Program-made: the position numbers and the translations under genes | Notes under the pieces: model-generated | Database searches by the model: none | Seen by the model: only the letters and a program-made list of their open reading frames with translations | Told to the model about the DNA's origin: nothing | Shown here: positions 1 through 5,798 of the stretch, one piece after another | Position numbering within the stretch: position 1 is the stretch's first letter | Layout of the letters: every line of letters begins with the position of its first letter | NCBI GenBank assembly: GCA_947385505.1 | Contig: CANDLP010000089.1 | Span: 1-8,216 of the forward strand | Length of the DNA stretch: 8,216 bases | Direction: 5' to 3' | Origin: an uncultured Clostridia bacterium | GTDB taxonomy: Bacteria; Bacillota; Clostridia; Oscillospirales; Ruminococcaceae

Positions 1-93
1 CCTGTGTCCGATTTGAAGCGTCGAAATTCCGCGTTGCTAAAAAGAGTTTAGCAACAAGTGTTTCACAAGTTGGTGCCTTTTTACAAAAAGAAC

Positions 94-122
94 TTGTAAT
101 TTGTAGAACAATGTGCTATAAT
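94..122 (+). promoter_or_regulatory. Sigma-A-type promoter with extended -10
   Basis: TTGTAA at 94-99 and TATAAT at 117-122 are separated by 17 bp, and TGC directly before the -10 makes it an extended -10 element. Transcription would start near 129. Between the start and the recombinase lies a strong terminator (200-248), so the promoter may make a short RNA of about 120 nt or drive the recombinase through readthrough. A small perfect hairpin (8-bp arms, 34-41 and 47-54) lies upstream and is unexplained. Confidence 0.6.
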
Positions 123-169
123 AGCATCAAGGAAAGTGACGCTGTCGTTCAGAAATCCAAATGGGGGGC

Positions 170-194
170 AAATCTTTTTGGTCACGATATCACA
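170..194 (+). repeat. Dispersed intergenic motif, copy 1
   Basis: The core is ATCTTTTTGGTCAC (172-185). The 25-bp stretch matches copy 2 (3167-3191) at 23 of 25 positions. The same 14-bp core recurs at 5561-5574 and 5791-5804 with an A in place of the C at core position 12. All four copies are on the + strand and intergenic. The function is unknown; a recombination or attachment site, or the end of a small repeat element, are the readings I consider. Confidence 0.7.
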
Positions 195-199
195 AGTTG

Positions 200-248
200 A
201 AAGCTACATTTTTAGTGTAAAATGCACAAAAATGTAGCTTTTCTTTTT
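200..248 (+). terminator. Intrinsic terminator upstream of the recombinase
   Basis: A 14-bp perfect stem (200-213 with 228-241) is topped by a short GTG/CAC helix and followed by a T-rich tail (239-248). It would stop + strand transcription from the promoter at 94-122 before the recombinase, acting either as the end of a small RNA or as an insulator/attenuator. Confidence 0.75.
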
Positions 249-258
249 ATACAATTAC

Positions 259-290
259 AAACCGTTGGTTGTAAAGACAATCGGCGGTTT
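259..290 (+). other. Hairpin in the recombinase leader
   Basis: As RNA, 259-270 pairs with 279-290 over 12 positions including G-U pairs (outer arms AAACCG/CGGTTT), with an 8-nt loop. It is followed by TTTTCTGTT and then the GGAGG ribosome binding site at 297-301. It could be a weak second terminator or affect translation start. No regulator is evident. Confidence 0.4.
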
Positions 291-309
291 TCTGTTGGAG
301 GTGATCTTA

Positions 310-1166
310 ATGAGCAAACTTAAAGTGGCAGCCTACTGTAGAGTCAGTACTAATCATGAGGAACAGGAGTCGAGTCTTGAAACTCAAGTTTCCTATTATG
401 GGAAGCTAATTGCGGAGCATAAGGATTGGCAACTGGTAAAAATATATGCCGAGCGTGCTTCGGGAACTCAGATGAAGAAACGTTCCGAATTTATGAAAAT
501 GCTCAAGGCATGCAAACAAGGCAGTATAGATCTGATACTAACGAAGTCAATAAGCCGTTTCGGCAGAAACACATTGGACGCGTTAAAAATGCTATATGAG
601 CTTTTCAATTTAGGCATTAAGGTCTACTTTGAAAAAGAGATTTTAAACAAAACTATGACAAGGAGATGCGAACAATGACGGGAATTTATGCGGGATTTGC
701 ACAGGAAGAAAGCAAGAACATGAGCGACAATATCAAGTGGGGCATTCGCGAGAGAATGCGTGAGGGTAAAGTCTGCCTTAATTGTACACGGTTCTTGGGA
801 TACGACAAAGATAAAAATGGCAGGTTAGTGGTCGTGGAATCCGAAGCGGTTATCGTCAGAAAGATATTTGAGTTGTATCTGAACGGTTGGGGAGTTCGTA
901 AAATCAAGAAATATCTTGAAGAAAATGGAATCAAAACTGTTACAGGCAAGGACGTTTGGAGTACCTCGACGATTGACCGTATTCTCTCCAATGAAAAATA
1001 TGTCGGTGATGTGCTTATGCAAAAGAGCTTTACGGAAGACATCCTAACGGGAAAGCGCAAGAAAAATGAGGGGGAATTGGATATGTACTTCATTGAGAAT
1101 GACCATGAAGCGATTGTTAGTAGAAATACGTTTACAATGGTACAGAAAAAGAAAAACAAGAAGTAA
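310..1166 (+). pseudogene. Serine recombinase, frameshifted and C-terminally truncated
   Basis: This is a site-specific DNA recombinase of the resolvase/invertase superfamily, large-serine-recombinase type. The N-terminal catalytic domain has the YCRVST motif with nucleophile Ser13 and the SRFGRN arginine motif. ATG 310 has GGAGG 8 nt upstream; a TTG at 265 is an in-frame alternative. The frame runs to TGA 676-678, and the domain continues in the -1 frame with the GFAQEES helix, WGIRERMREGK and a Recombinase DNA-binding domain to 1166. One extra base near 639-641 would restore EKEN and an uninterrupted chain of about 285 aa. The protein then stops in a lysine-rich tail, whereas intact relatives run to about 500 aa with a zinc ribbon and coiled coil. 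A slippery T TTA AAC (642-648) and an ATGA overlap (675-678) with AAGGAG upstream are alternatives to simple decay. It is probably the remnant of the integrase of an inserted element. Confidence 0.85.
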
Positions 1167-1244
1167 ATGAGAATCGAACAATTTCCGGGAAACGTAAATG
1201 TCTATGAGATTGAAAATGATATATTATGCCTCACGGTGTTCCGA

Positions 1245-1273
1245 TTGTCACTTTATCTTTTGCAGCATATTAT
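1245..1273 (+). promoter_or_regulatory. Candidate promoter for the SDR-catalase unit
   Basis: TTGTCA (1245-1250) and TATTAT (1268-1273) are 17 bp apart. The predicted start near 1280 leaves a leader of only about 15 nt that includes the ribosome binding site. The overlapping CATATTA (1266-1272) also resembles a sporulation-sigma -10 (CATNNTA), which would suit a CotJC-like product, but no matching -35 is convincing. Sigma assignment is unresolved. Confidence 0.35.
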
Positions 1274-1294
1274 GTAGGTAAGGGGGCATAGCTT

Positions 1295-2209
1295 ATGAAT
1301 AATAACAGAAATCACTGCGGCGATCCCGCAAATTGCACGCCGAAAATCTCCTGCATGAAAATGCCGGACACATTTCCGCCACAGCACCAGAACAGACAAC
1401 CTGGTCTGGAATATTTAATGAAACCTGTTCCGATTTCCGAATGCGGCAAACCGTGCCGAAAGCTGGAAGGGAAAATCGCCCTCATAACGGGCGGTGACAG
1501 CGGCATAGGGCGCGCCGTTGCTTACGACTTCGTGAAAGAGGGCGCGTCGGTCGTGATCGTTTATTACGACGAGGACAAGGACGCGGAGGACACAGCGGAA
1601 AGAATAAGACAACTCGGCGGATGCTGTCTGCTGATAAAGGGCGACCTGAAAAATCCCGAATTCGCACGGGATTGCGTCCAAAAAACAATAGAACGCTTCG
1701 GCGGATTAGACATCCTCGTAAATAACCACGCATTTCAGTTCGTTCAGAGAAGCATATCGGACATCTCTCACAAGCAGCTTGAATTTATATTCCGAAACAA
1801 TGTGTTTTCGTTTTTTTATATGATACAGTACGCTCTGCCATATATGAAAAAAGGCGGCAGCATAATAAATACAGCGTCCGTAACGGCGTTTCAAGGCAAC
1901 AAAGACCTTATAGATTACAGCGCGACAAAGGGAGCGATAGTCGCGCTTACGAGATCTCTTTCGTTGTCGCTTGCCGATAAAGGTATCAGAGTGAACGCGG
2001 TCGCTCCCGGTCCAATCTGGACGCCTCTCATTCCCGCCTCTTTTTCAGCCGAGGAGGTTGCGGGCTTTGGCTCGGAAACGTCCTCCGTGCCTATGATGAG
2101 AGCAGGGCAGCCCTGCGAGGTGTCGCCGTGTTACGTCTTTCTCGCTTCCTGCGACAGCAGCTACATGACCGGACAGGTGCTTAATCCCAACGGCGGAACG
2201 ATCGTATAG
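1295..2209 (+). CDS. Short-chain dehydrogenase/reductase, GSP39 (YdaD)-like
   Basis: This is an NAD(P)-dependent SDR oxidoreductase of 304 aa. After an N-terminal extension of about 58 residues comes a Rossmann fold with TGGDSGIG (65-72), NNHA (143-146), Asn169, Ser195, Tyr208 and Lys212 (YSATK), and PGP (238-240): the full catalytic tetrad. The extension, with FPPQHQNRQPG at 28-38, is typical of the Bacillus general stress protein 39 group, whose substrate is not defined. It is unusually cysteine-rich (Cys8, 14, 20, 50, 54). The start ATG has AGGGGG 8 nt upstream. The manganese catalase gene follows after 54 nt on the same strand with no terminator between, suggesting co-transcription and a shared stress or spore role (inference). 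The fold is certain, the substrate unknown. Confidence 0.92.
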   Translation: MNNNRNHCGDPANCTPKISCMKMPDTFPPQHQNRQPGLEYLMKPVPISECGKPCRKLEGKIALITGGDSGIGRAVAYDFVKEGASVVIVYYDEDKDAEDTAERIRQLGGCCLLIKGDLKNPEFARDCVQKTIERFGGLDILVNNHAFQFVQRSISDISHKQLEFIFRNNVFSFFYMIQYALPYMKKGGSIINTASVTAFQGNKDLIDYSATKGAIVALTRSLSLSLADKGIRVNAVAPGPIWTPLIPASFSAEEVAGFGSETSSVPMMRAGQPCEVSPCYVFLASCDSSYMTGQVLNPNGGTIV

Positions 2210-2263
2210 GGAATAATCGTGTTAAAAAAGGAAACAATAGCCCCCAAAGGGAGGAATGTTTCT

Positions 2264-2953
2264 ATGTTTAAACACGAAAAGCAGTTATTTCACCCCGTAG
2301 GCGTTGAAAAAGCGAATCCGCAATATGCGGCACTGCTTCAGGAACAACTTGGCGGAGCGAACGGAGAGCTTAAGGCGGCAATGCAGTATATGTCGCAAAG
2401 TTTCAGGATCAAGGATCAGTCTATCAAGGATCTGTTTCTTGATATTGCCGCGGAGGAGCTCGGGCATATGGAGATGGTGGCTCAGACTATCAATCTCTTG
2501 AACGGTCACGATGTTGACGCTTCAACAGTACCCGCAGGAGAAATCGAATCACACGTTCTGCTTGGATTGAACCCGGGACTTATAAACGCATCCGGGTATT
2601 CATGGACGGGCGATTATGTTACCGTAACGGGAGACCTTTGCGCCGATCTTCTGTCAAATATAGCCTCGGAGCAAAGAGCAAAAGTCGTATACGAATACCT
2701 TTATCGTCAGATCAACGATAACAAGGTGCGGGAGACCATCGATTTTCTGCTGAACCGCGAGGAAGCCCACAACGCTATGTTCCGCGAGGCGTTCAACAAG
2801 GTTCAGAACACGGGCTCGAACCGCGATTTCGGAACGACAAGAGCCGCAAAAATGTATTTCAGTATGTCGGAGCCGTCGCCCGTAGACAGCCCGTTCCCGA
2901 ACGTGAACGCAGCTCCGCCATCGTTCGATAATAACCGTCCTATGGCTCAATAA
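2264..2953 (+). CDS. Manganese catalase / spore coat CotJC-like protein
   Basis: This ferritin-like dimanganese protein of 229 aa is predicted to dismutate hydrogen peroxide. All five metal ligands of the family appear in order: Glu35 (GANGE), Glu65 and His68 (EELGH), Glu136 (ASEQRA) and His169 (REEAH). The start PVGVEKANPQYAALLQEQLG resembles Bacillus CotJC (about 189 aa), but there is an extra proline- and asparagine-rich tail of about 35 residues, as in other clostridial family members. ATG 2264 is preferred over a GTG at 2219 because GGGAGG lies 9 nt upstream and family similarity begins there. It is the second gene of a pair with the SDR and is followed by a hairpin terminator. Spore-coat versus vegetative role cannot be told; cotJA and cotJB are not seen beside it. 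Confidence 0.93.
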   Translation: MFKHEKQLFHPVGVEKANPQYAALLQEQLGGANGELKAAMQYMSQSFRIKDQSIKDLFLDIAAEELGHMEMVAQTINLLNGHDVDASTVPAGEIESHVLLGLNPGLINASGYSWTGDYVTVTGDLCADLLSNIASEQRAKVVYEYLYRQINDNKVRETIDFLLNREEAHNAMFREAFNKVQNTGSNRDFGTTRAAKMYFSMSEPSPVDSPFPNVNAAPPSFDNNRPMAQ

Positions 2954-2963
2954 AATTTTAATT

Positions 2964-3009
2964 ACCTGTCAATACCGACTCCATGGGTCGGACAATGGCA
3001 GGTGTTTTG
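2964..3009 (+). terminator. Terminator after the catalase gene
   Basis: ACCTG (2964-2968) pairs with CAGGT (2999-3003), and an inner CCGAC/GTCGG helix (2975-2979 with 2987-2991) has a 7-nt loop. The tail GTTTTGTT is only moderately T-rich. It lies 11 nt after the stop codon, so it plausibly ends the SDR-catalase transcript. Confidence 0.6.
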
Positions 3010-3016
3010 TTATGAT

Positions 3017-3110
3017 CCCTTTTTCAATAAGGTTTTACCGCAGATCGGTATCAAGCTGAAAGCGAAAAAGGGACGGACTCCTAACTCCGAAGTCCTATTG
3101 AGATGTCCGT
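3017..3110 (+). other. Structured noncoding segment of unknown function
   Basis: Several inverted repeats are nested or compete. CCCTTTTTC (3017-3025) pairs with GAAAAAGGG (3064-3072), enclosing TACCG/CGGTA (3036-3040 with 3046-3050). Downstream, GGACT (3075-3079) can pair with AGTCC (3091-3095), or the overlapping ACGGAC (3073-3078) with GTCCGT (3105-3110), so the last two stems are mutually exclusive. No open frame of note is present. It could be a small RNA, a leader remnant, or the palindromic end of a lost element; I do not recognise a named RNA family. Confidence 0.35.
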
Positions 3111-3166
3111 GGGGCGATATATTATAAAATAATTAAAGCTGCAGAGCGATTTTTGTGTGAGTAAAA

Positions 3167-3191
3167 AAATCTTTTTGGTAACGATGTCACA
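3167..3191 (+). repeat. Dispersed intergenic motif, copy 2
   Basis: The core ATCTTTTTGGTAAC lies at 3169-3182, and similarity to copy 1 extends to a shared GATRTCACA (3183-3191). TGTGA (3156-3160) and TCACA (3187-3191) flank the core as an inverted pair. A palindrome, CAGCGTGACGCTG (3193-3205), follows immediately, then a terminator. GTGACGCTGT (3197-3206) also occurs at 136-145 near copy 1. Confidence 0.7.
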
Positions 3192-3211
3192 GCAGCGTGA
3201 CGCTGTATCCG

Positions 3212-3246
3212 ATACGCTTCTTCAAATAGGAGCGTATTTTTTGTTG
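3212..3246 (+). terminator. Intrinsic terminator, + strand
   Basis: ATACGCTTCT (3212-3221) pairs with AGGAGCGTAT (3228-3237) as a 10-bp stem including one G-U pair, with a 6-nt loop, followed directly by TTTTTT and a further T-rich stretch. It would stop + strand transcripts before the truncated gene at 3293. No minus-strand T tract is present. Confidence 0.7.
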
Positions 3247-3292
3247 TTTTTCAAAAAAATCTTGTTAAATAAATGAAATGAGGTGTTAAATC

Positions 3293-3370
3293 ATGGCAGA
3301 AATTATTAAGACTTATAAACAAAGCATTGGAGCAATGAGATTTATCGGTAAAAAATACGATAACAGCGAC
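3293..3370 (+). pseudogene. 5' fragment of a probable GyrI-like (AraC effector-binding) gene
   Basis: The first 26 codons read as a normal gene start, with GAGGTG 7 nt upstream of ATG 3293. The peptide beginning MAEIIKTYKQ and containing AMRFIGKKY resembles the N-terminus of small clostridial GyrI-like ligand-binding proteins, which normally run to about 150 aa or more. After Asp26 the similarity ends and the frame enters sequence antisense to the 496-aa minus-strand gene. No continuation of the gene is seen elsewhere in the window, for example beyond 5463. I infer truncation by deletion or rearrangement when the minus-strand module arrived. The family call rests on recall of a short motif and is moderate. 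Confidence 0.5.
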
Positions 3371-4803
3371 ATTTCGGGAGCGTCGTTCTGCTGCTGTTCG
3401 GGAAGGCTTTCCGAAATTTTCTCGCTCAATGTTTTGAGTTTTTCGCAATCGTCAAAATTAAGGTCGCCATTGTGCCTTGCAGTGAAATTCACGCACTTCC
3501 GAATATTTTCGAGTTCCTCAACATCGAACAGTTTGTTTTTATCAATAAGTCCGGAGCGGGCAGCGAAATTCTCTTTAGCCGCCGAATAATCGGAATAATA
3601 ATTGCCCTGCGTAACGCCCTTGTTATCGAATGTCCTCTCCCAAGTCACGAATTCAAATCCGTATTCGGTATTTTTTGCGGCAAGCACCGTGCCGTTAAAC
3701 TCCGAAAGGCAATGATAATCGCCTGTCAACCCCTCTGCCTTTAACAACGGCGATTTCTCGTAAGCATTGCAATATTCGTTGACATTCCTGACAATACCCC
3801 TGATTTTCAAATATTCCTCGTCGGAATTATCGTTTGAATTGTTAATCATTCTGATATCATTCACAAACGCAGCTGTCCTGCCGTTCAACGAAACCATAAG
3901 GAAATCTCCGTTTTTAGCGACATCATAACCATTATTGAGCAAGCTGCGCTTAACCTCGTTCATGAAAACGCTTTCGGTCTGTTCCATGCATATTTCCTCG
4001 GTTTTCAGCATTCTGTTCAAGCCGAAAATGTCTTTGGTATGCTTTACGGCGCTGATTTTCTCCCGCCACTCATCGGAAAAATTTTGCGTGTAATCCATAT
4101 CGAGCTTGCACTCCTTAATGCTGTCCGCTCCAAGCCTGCAAAGCGCCTTTTTAATCGTCAGATCCTCGCACGGCAGTTCGACGAGCTCCGTCAAGCCAAG
4201 ATAAGTAATTTCAACCGCTGCTGTTGAGTCGGGATCGCAATAATATCCGGGGAACGTGGTTCCGTTAAAAACTTCAGAAAACTCAATATCCTCGTTCACA
4301 AAGAGCAGTCCGTACTCGGTTTGAATACCCTTGCCCGAATCCAACAACTTCCTGCCTTCCTCGACAAGCCAACTTCTGTTTTCAAGCTCCGAAGAGGAAA
4401 TACAGCCGCGAATATTGAACATATGCGTCAGCCCGACTTCTTCAAGATTGCTTGTGTCCTCGATAAGAGTAAATCTTTCAAGATTGAATGTGAGATTGAT
4501 AATATTTTTCAAACCCCACCCGATATTTACTTCATCACAAGTCAGTACAGCAAAGAATTGATTAAGTTCTCGAGCGTCCATACCGTCCATGCGCTTGGCA
4601 AGGTAATTTAGCGCATCAAGGCTTACTACGCAGTCCTCCAGCACCGACAGCTCGGTTGGTTCAATCTGCACGACCGTTGCAGCGGGGCAGAGGTGTTCGG
4701 GGTTCATGCGCAGTTCATCGAGCCACTTTGAAAGCTGTGACTCTTTACATGGGAATGCCATCTCCGTGACATACGGGGACCTTTGAATTGTTGCTTTGAT
4801 CAT
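3313..4803 (-). CDS. Conjugative-element protein, antirestriction-like N-terminus
   Basis: This acidic, soluble protein of 496 aa has no signal peptide or membrane segment. Residues about 25-230, with a LDALNYLAKRMDG helix near 63-74 and WLVEEGRKLL near 145-154, resemble ArdA-related antirestriction proteins on clostridial integrative elements. ArdA proteins mimic DNA and inhibit type I restriction enzymes; whether this one does is unproven. Residues about 275-465 form a second conserved element-associated region containing YGFEFVTWER (381-390) and SAAKENFAARSGLI (407-420), of unknown function. The start has GGAGG in good position and lies 35 nt after the 82-aa gene, so the two are probably co-transcribed. 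The last 18 residues (479-496, hydrophobic) come from the antisense strand of the truncated gene at 3293, so the native C-terminus and stop appear to be lost. Confidence 0.75.
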   Translation of the reverse strand: MIKATIQRSPYVTEMAFPCKESQLSKWLDELRMNPEHLCPAATVVQIEPTELSVLEDCVVSLDALNYLAKRMDGMDARELNQFFAVLTCDEVNIGWGLKNIINLTFNLERFTLIEDTSNLEEVGLTHMFNIRGCISSSELENRSWLVEEGRKLLDSGKGIQTEYGLLFVNEDIEFSEVFNGTTFPGYYCDPDSTAAVEITYLGLTELVELPCEDLTIKKALCRLGADSIKECKLDMDYTQNFSDEWREKISAVKHTKDIFGLNRMLKTEEICMEQTESVFMNEVKRSLLNNGYDVAKNGDFLMVSLNGRTAAFVNDIRMINNSNDNSDEEYLKIRGIVRNVNEYCNAYEKSPLLKAEGLTGDYHCLSEFNGTVLAAKNTEYGFEFVTWERTFDNKGVTQGNYYSDYSAAKENFAARSGLIDKNKLFDVEELENIRKCVNFTARHNGDLNFDDCEKLKTLSEKISESLPEQQQNDAPEMSLLSYFLPINLIAPMLCL

Positions 4804-4838
4804 TTTGTTCCTCCATAAATTCTGAAATTCGGAAAGAG

Positions 4839-5087
4839 TTATCTCATTTCCATTCCGAAGCTCTCATCGGGTTCATCGACCGAGGTTATATTGACATACT
4901 CGCCGATTATCCCGAGCGCTTCCTCATAGCTGCCGCTTGCGAACACCTTGTTCGTCATTTCGGACGCTTCCTCGGACAAGCCGTTTCGCTTTAAGGTTTT
5001 CGCCGCTATCCCGACAAGATTGAATATGTTGCCATCTTCCCCAATCAAAGGGCAGTCGGGTTTTGTGTGTTTGTTTTCATTGTTCAT
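4839..5087 (-). CDS. Small element-associated hypothetical protein
   Basis: This acidic protein of 82 aa contains CPLIGEDGNIFNL (13-25) and SYEEALGIIGEYVNI (53-67), a pattern I recognise from small unnamed proteins on clostridial conjugative elements. No catalytic motif or membrane segment is visible. The start has GGAGG 6 nt upstream (5094-5098). It follows a minus-strand terminator and precedes the 496-aa gene by 35 nt, so those two likely form a unit transcribed from the 5088-5120 region or by readthrough. Function unknown. Confidence 0.75.
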   Translation of the reverse strand: MNNENKHTKPDCPLIGEDGNIFNLVGIAAKTLKRNGLSEEASEMTNKVFASGSYEEALGIIGEYVNITSVDEPDESFGMEMR

Positions 5088-5115
5088 TTGCTACCTCCGT
5101 AATTTGTTTGGAAAA

Positions 5116-5161
5116 TAAAAAAGAGCCTGTAAACTGCTTTAAAAAACAATTTACAGGCTCT
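5116..5161 (-). terminator. Minus-strand intrinsic terminator between two small genes
   Basis: A 12-bp perfect stem (5122-5133 with 5150-5161) is followed on the minus strand by TTTTTTATTTT. The stop codon of the upstream 100-aa gene sits at the foot of the stem (5160-5162). It separates that gene from the 82-aa gene, so the latter needs readthrough or its own promoter. Confidence 0.85.
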
Positions 5162-5462
5162 AAAAAACGTAATAACTTTGTTCTTCAAGTTCAGATTTCA
5201 GCCTTGCTAAAAGCTGCTCCCCGTCAAGTTCTGTGAGCAGCGAAAACCACTCCGAACGAAAGAATTCTTTCAGCTCAACGAGCTTTTTTCGCAATTTTCG
5301 GTCATCATGACTTCCGGAATATTCTTTCGTCCATTTTCGGTAATCCTCGACCGCCTGAAGAATAACGGCGTTTGCCAATTCCTTGTAAGGGTCGATATCC
5401 GTCGGTGACCTGCTTTCAACGGCTGCTCGAAGCGTCACACCGTTCACTTTTATATGGTACAT
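5160..5462 (-). CDS. Small element-associated hypothetical protein
   Basis: This charged, helical protein of 100 aa has a short N-terminal strand region (MYHIKVNGVTLRA), then ANAVILQAVEDYRKW (31-45) and FFRSEWFSLLTELDGEQLL (67-85). Similar unnamed proteins are frequent on clostridial conjugative elements and prophage-like islands; function is unknown. The ribosome binding site is weak: the nearest purine run (AAAGG, 5479-5483) is about 17 nt from ATG 5462. Its stop codon is embedded in the following terminator. It lies upstream of, and in the same direction as, the 82-aa and 496-aa genes. Confidence 0.75.
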   Translation of the reverse strand: MYHIKVNGVTLRAAVESRSPTDIDPYKELANAVILQAVEDYRKWTKEYSGSHDDRKLRKKLVELKEFFRSEWFSLLTELDGEQLLARLKSELEEQSYYVF

Positions 5463-5531
5463 GATTTGTTTATCAACTGCCTTTCATTTTTAGATTTCGT
5501 CATTTTGCCCAAATTCAACCGCAAAAATTTT

Positions 5532-5574
5532 GTTGCCAAAAGGGTTTGAATCACCTAAAAATCTTTTTGGTAAC
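5532..5574. repeat. Imperfect inverted repeat containing motif copy 3
   Basis: GTTGCCAAAAGGGTTTG (5532-5548) is close to the reverse complement of AAAAATCTTTTTGGTAAC (5557-5574), with an 8-nt spacer. Position 5561-5574 is copy 3 of the dispersed core. This is the only copy with an inverted partner, so here the motif forms a two-armed site such as a recombinase or transposon end could use. Confidence 0.6.
5559..5574 (+). repeat. Dispersed intergenic motif, copy 3
   Basis: The core ATCTTTTTGGTAAC (5561-5574) is identical to copies 2 and 4 and is preceded by AA as in copies 1 and 2. Downstream similarity ends after the core, apart from an ACAT/ACGAT resemblance. Confidence 0.75.
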
Positions 5575-5587
5575 ATCTCTGGGCAAC

Positions 5588-5639
5588 AAAAAAGCGCCCG
5601 TGATTGACCTCTCATAATTGAGAGACCATTCACAGGCGC
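5588..5639 (-). terminator. Minus-strand terminator downstream of tmRNA
   Basis: Two 20-nt arms (5594-5613 and 5620-5639) enclose a 6-nt loop. On the minus strand three of the four irregular positions become G-U pairs, leaving a single A-A mismatch, and the stem is followed by TTTTTT (5593-5588). The strand asymmetry argues that it acts on minus-strand RNA. It is the best-formed stop for transcripts running on from ssrA. Confidence 0.7.
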
Positions 5640-5689
5640 ATTGTGCGACATATACAAAAACGGATCGAAAAATTTTACATGGGGAGGGT

Positions 5690-5739
5690 TCAGTCCATTT
5701 TTGTGTCGAAAATATCTACGGACTGACATTTCCTTTTTT
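5690..5739 (+). terminator. Possible + strand terminator-like hairpin
   Basis: TCAGTCC (5690-5696) pairs with GGACTGA (5720-5726) around a 23-nt loop that has an inner TTTT/AAAA helix, followed by CATTTCCTTTTTTC. No + strand gene lies upstream, so its role is unclear. Confidence 0.3.
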
Positions 5740-5747
5740 CACAAGAT

Positions 5748-5798
5748 TTATGCCCACAAATGGCTTTGTACCGCCGTTTGTGGGCATAATATCTTTTT
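5748..5798 (+). other. Long stem-loop abutting motif copy 4
   Basis: TTATGCCCACAAA (5748-5760) pairs perfectly with TTTGTGGGCATAA (5777-5789). As + strand RNA, GGC/GCC and a U-G pair extend it to 17 bp with an 8-nt loop. The + strand tail TATCTTTTTGG is T-rich and overlaps motif copy 4; the minus-strand tail is not. It may be a + strand terminator or the palindromic arm of an inserted repeat; it is also the first hairpin downstream of ssrA. Confidence 0.5.

Noticed and set aside
686..1159. Long minus-strand frame opposite the recombinase C-terminal half
   Set aside because: It is antisense to clear recombinase coding sequence and has no family features; a shadow.
1167..1277. 36-codon frame directly after the recombinase stop, starting MRIEQFPGNV
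   Set aside because: It has no ribosome binding site, covers the candidate SDR promoter and matches no family I know. It could be a scrap of a gene lost with the recombinase C-terminus.
3157..3276. GTG-started 39-codon frame through motif copy 2
   Set aside because: It contains the palindrome at 3193-3205 and the terminator at 3212-3246, and has no ribosome binding site.
3472..4611. Several plus-strand frames of 60-96 codons opposite the 496-aa gene
   Set aside because: They are shadows of the minus-strand gene, which has coding character throughout, a good ribosome binding site and an operon partner.
5490..5729. Minus-strand open frame of 79 codons ending MLPKRFLGDSNPFGN... before the 100-aa gene
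   Set aside because: It reads through the strong minus-strand terminator and motif copy 3 and has no clear ribosome binding site. The last 28 residues look somewhat protein-like, but I cannot assign them.
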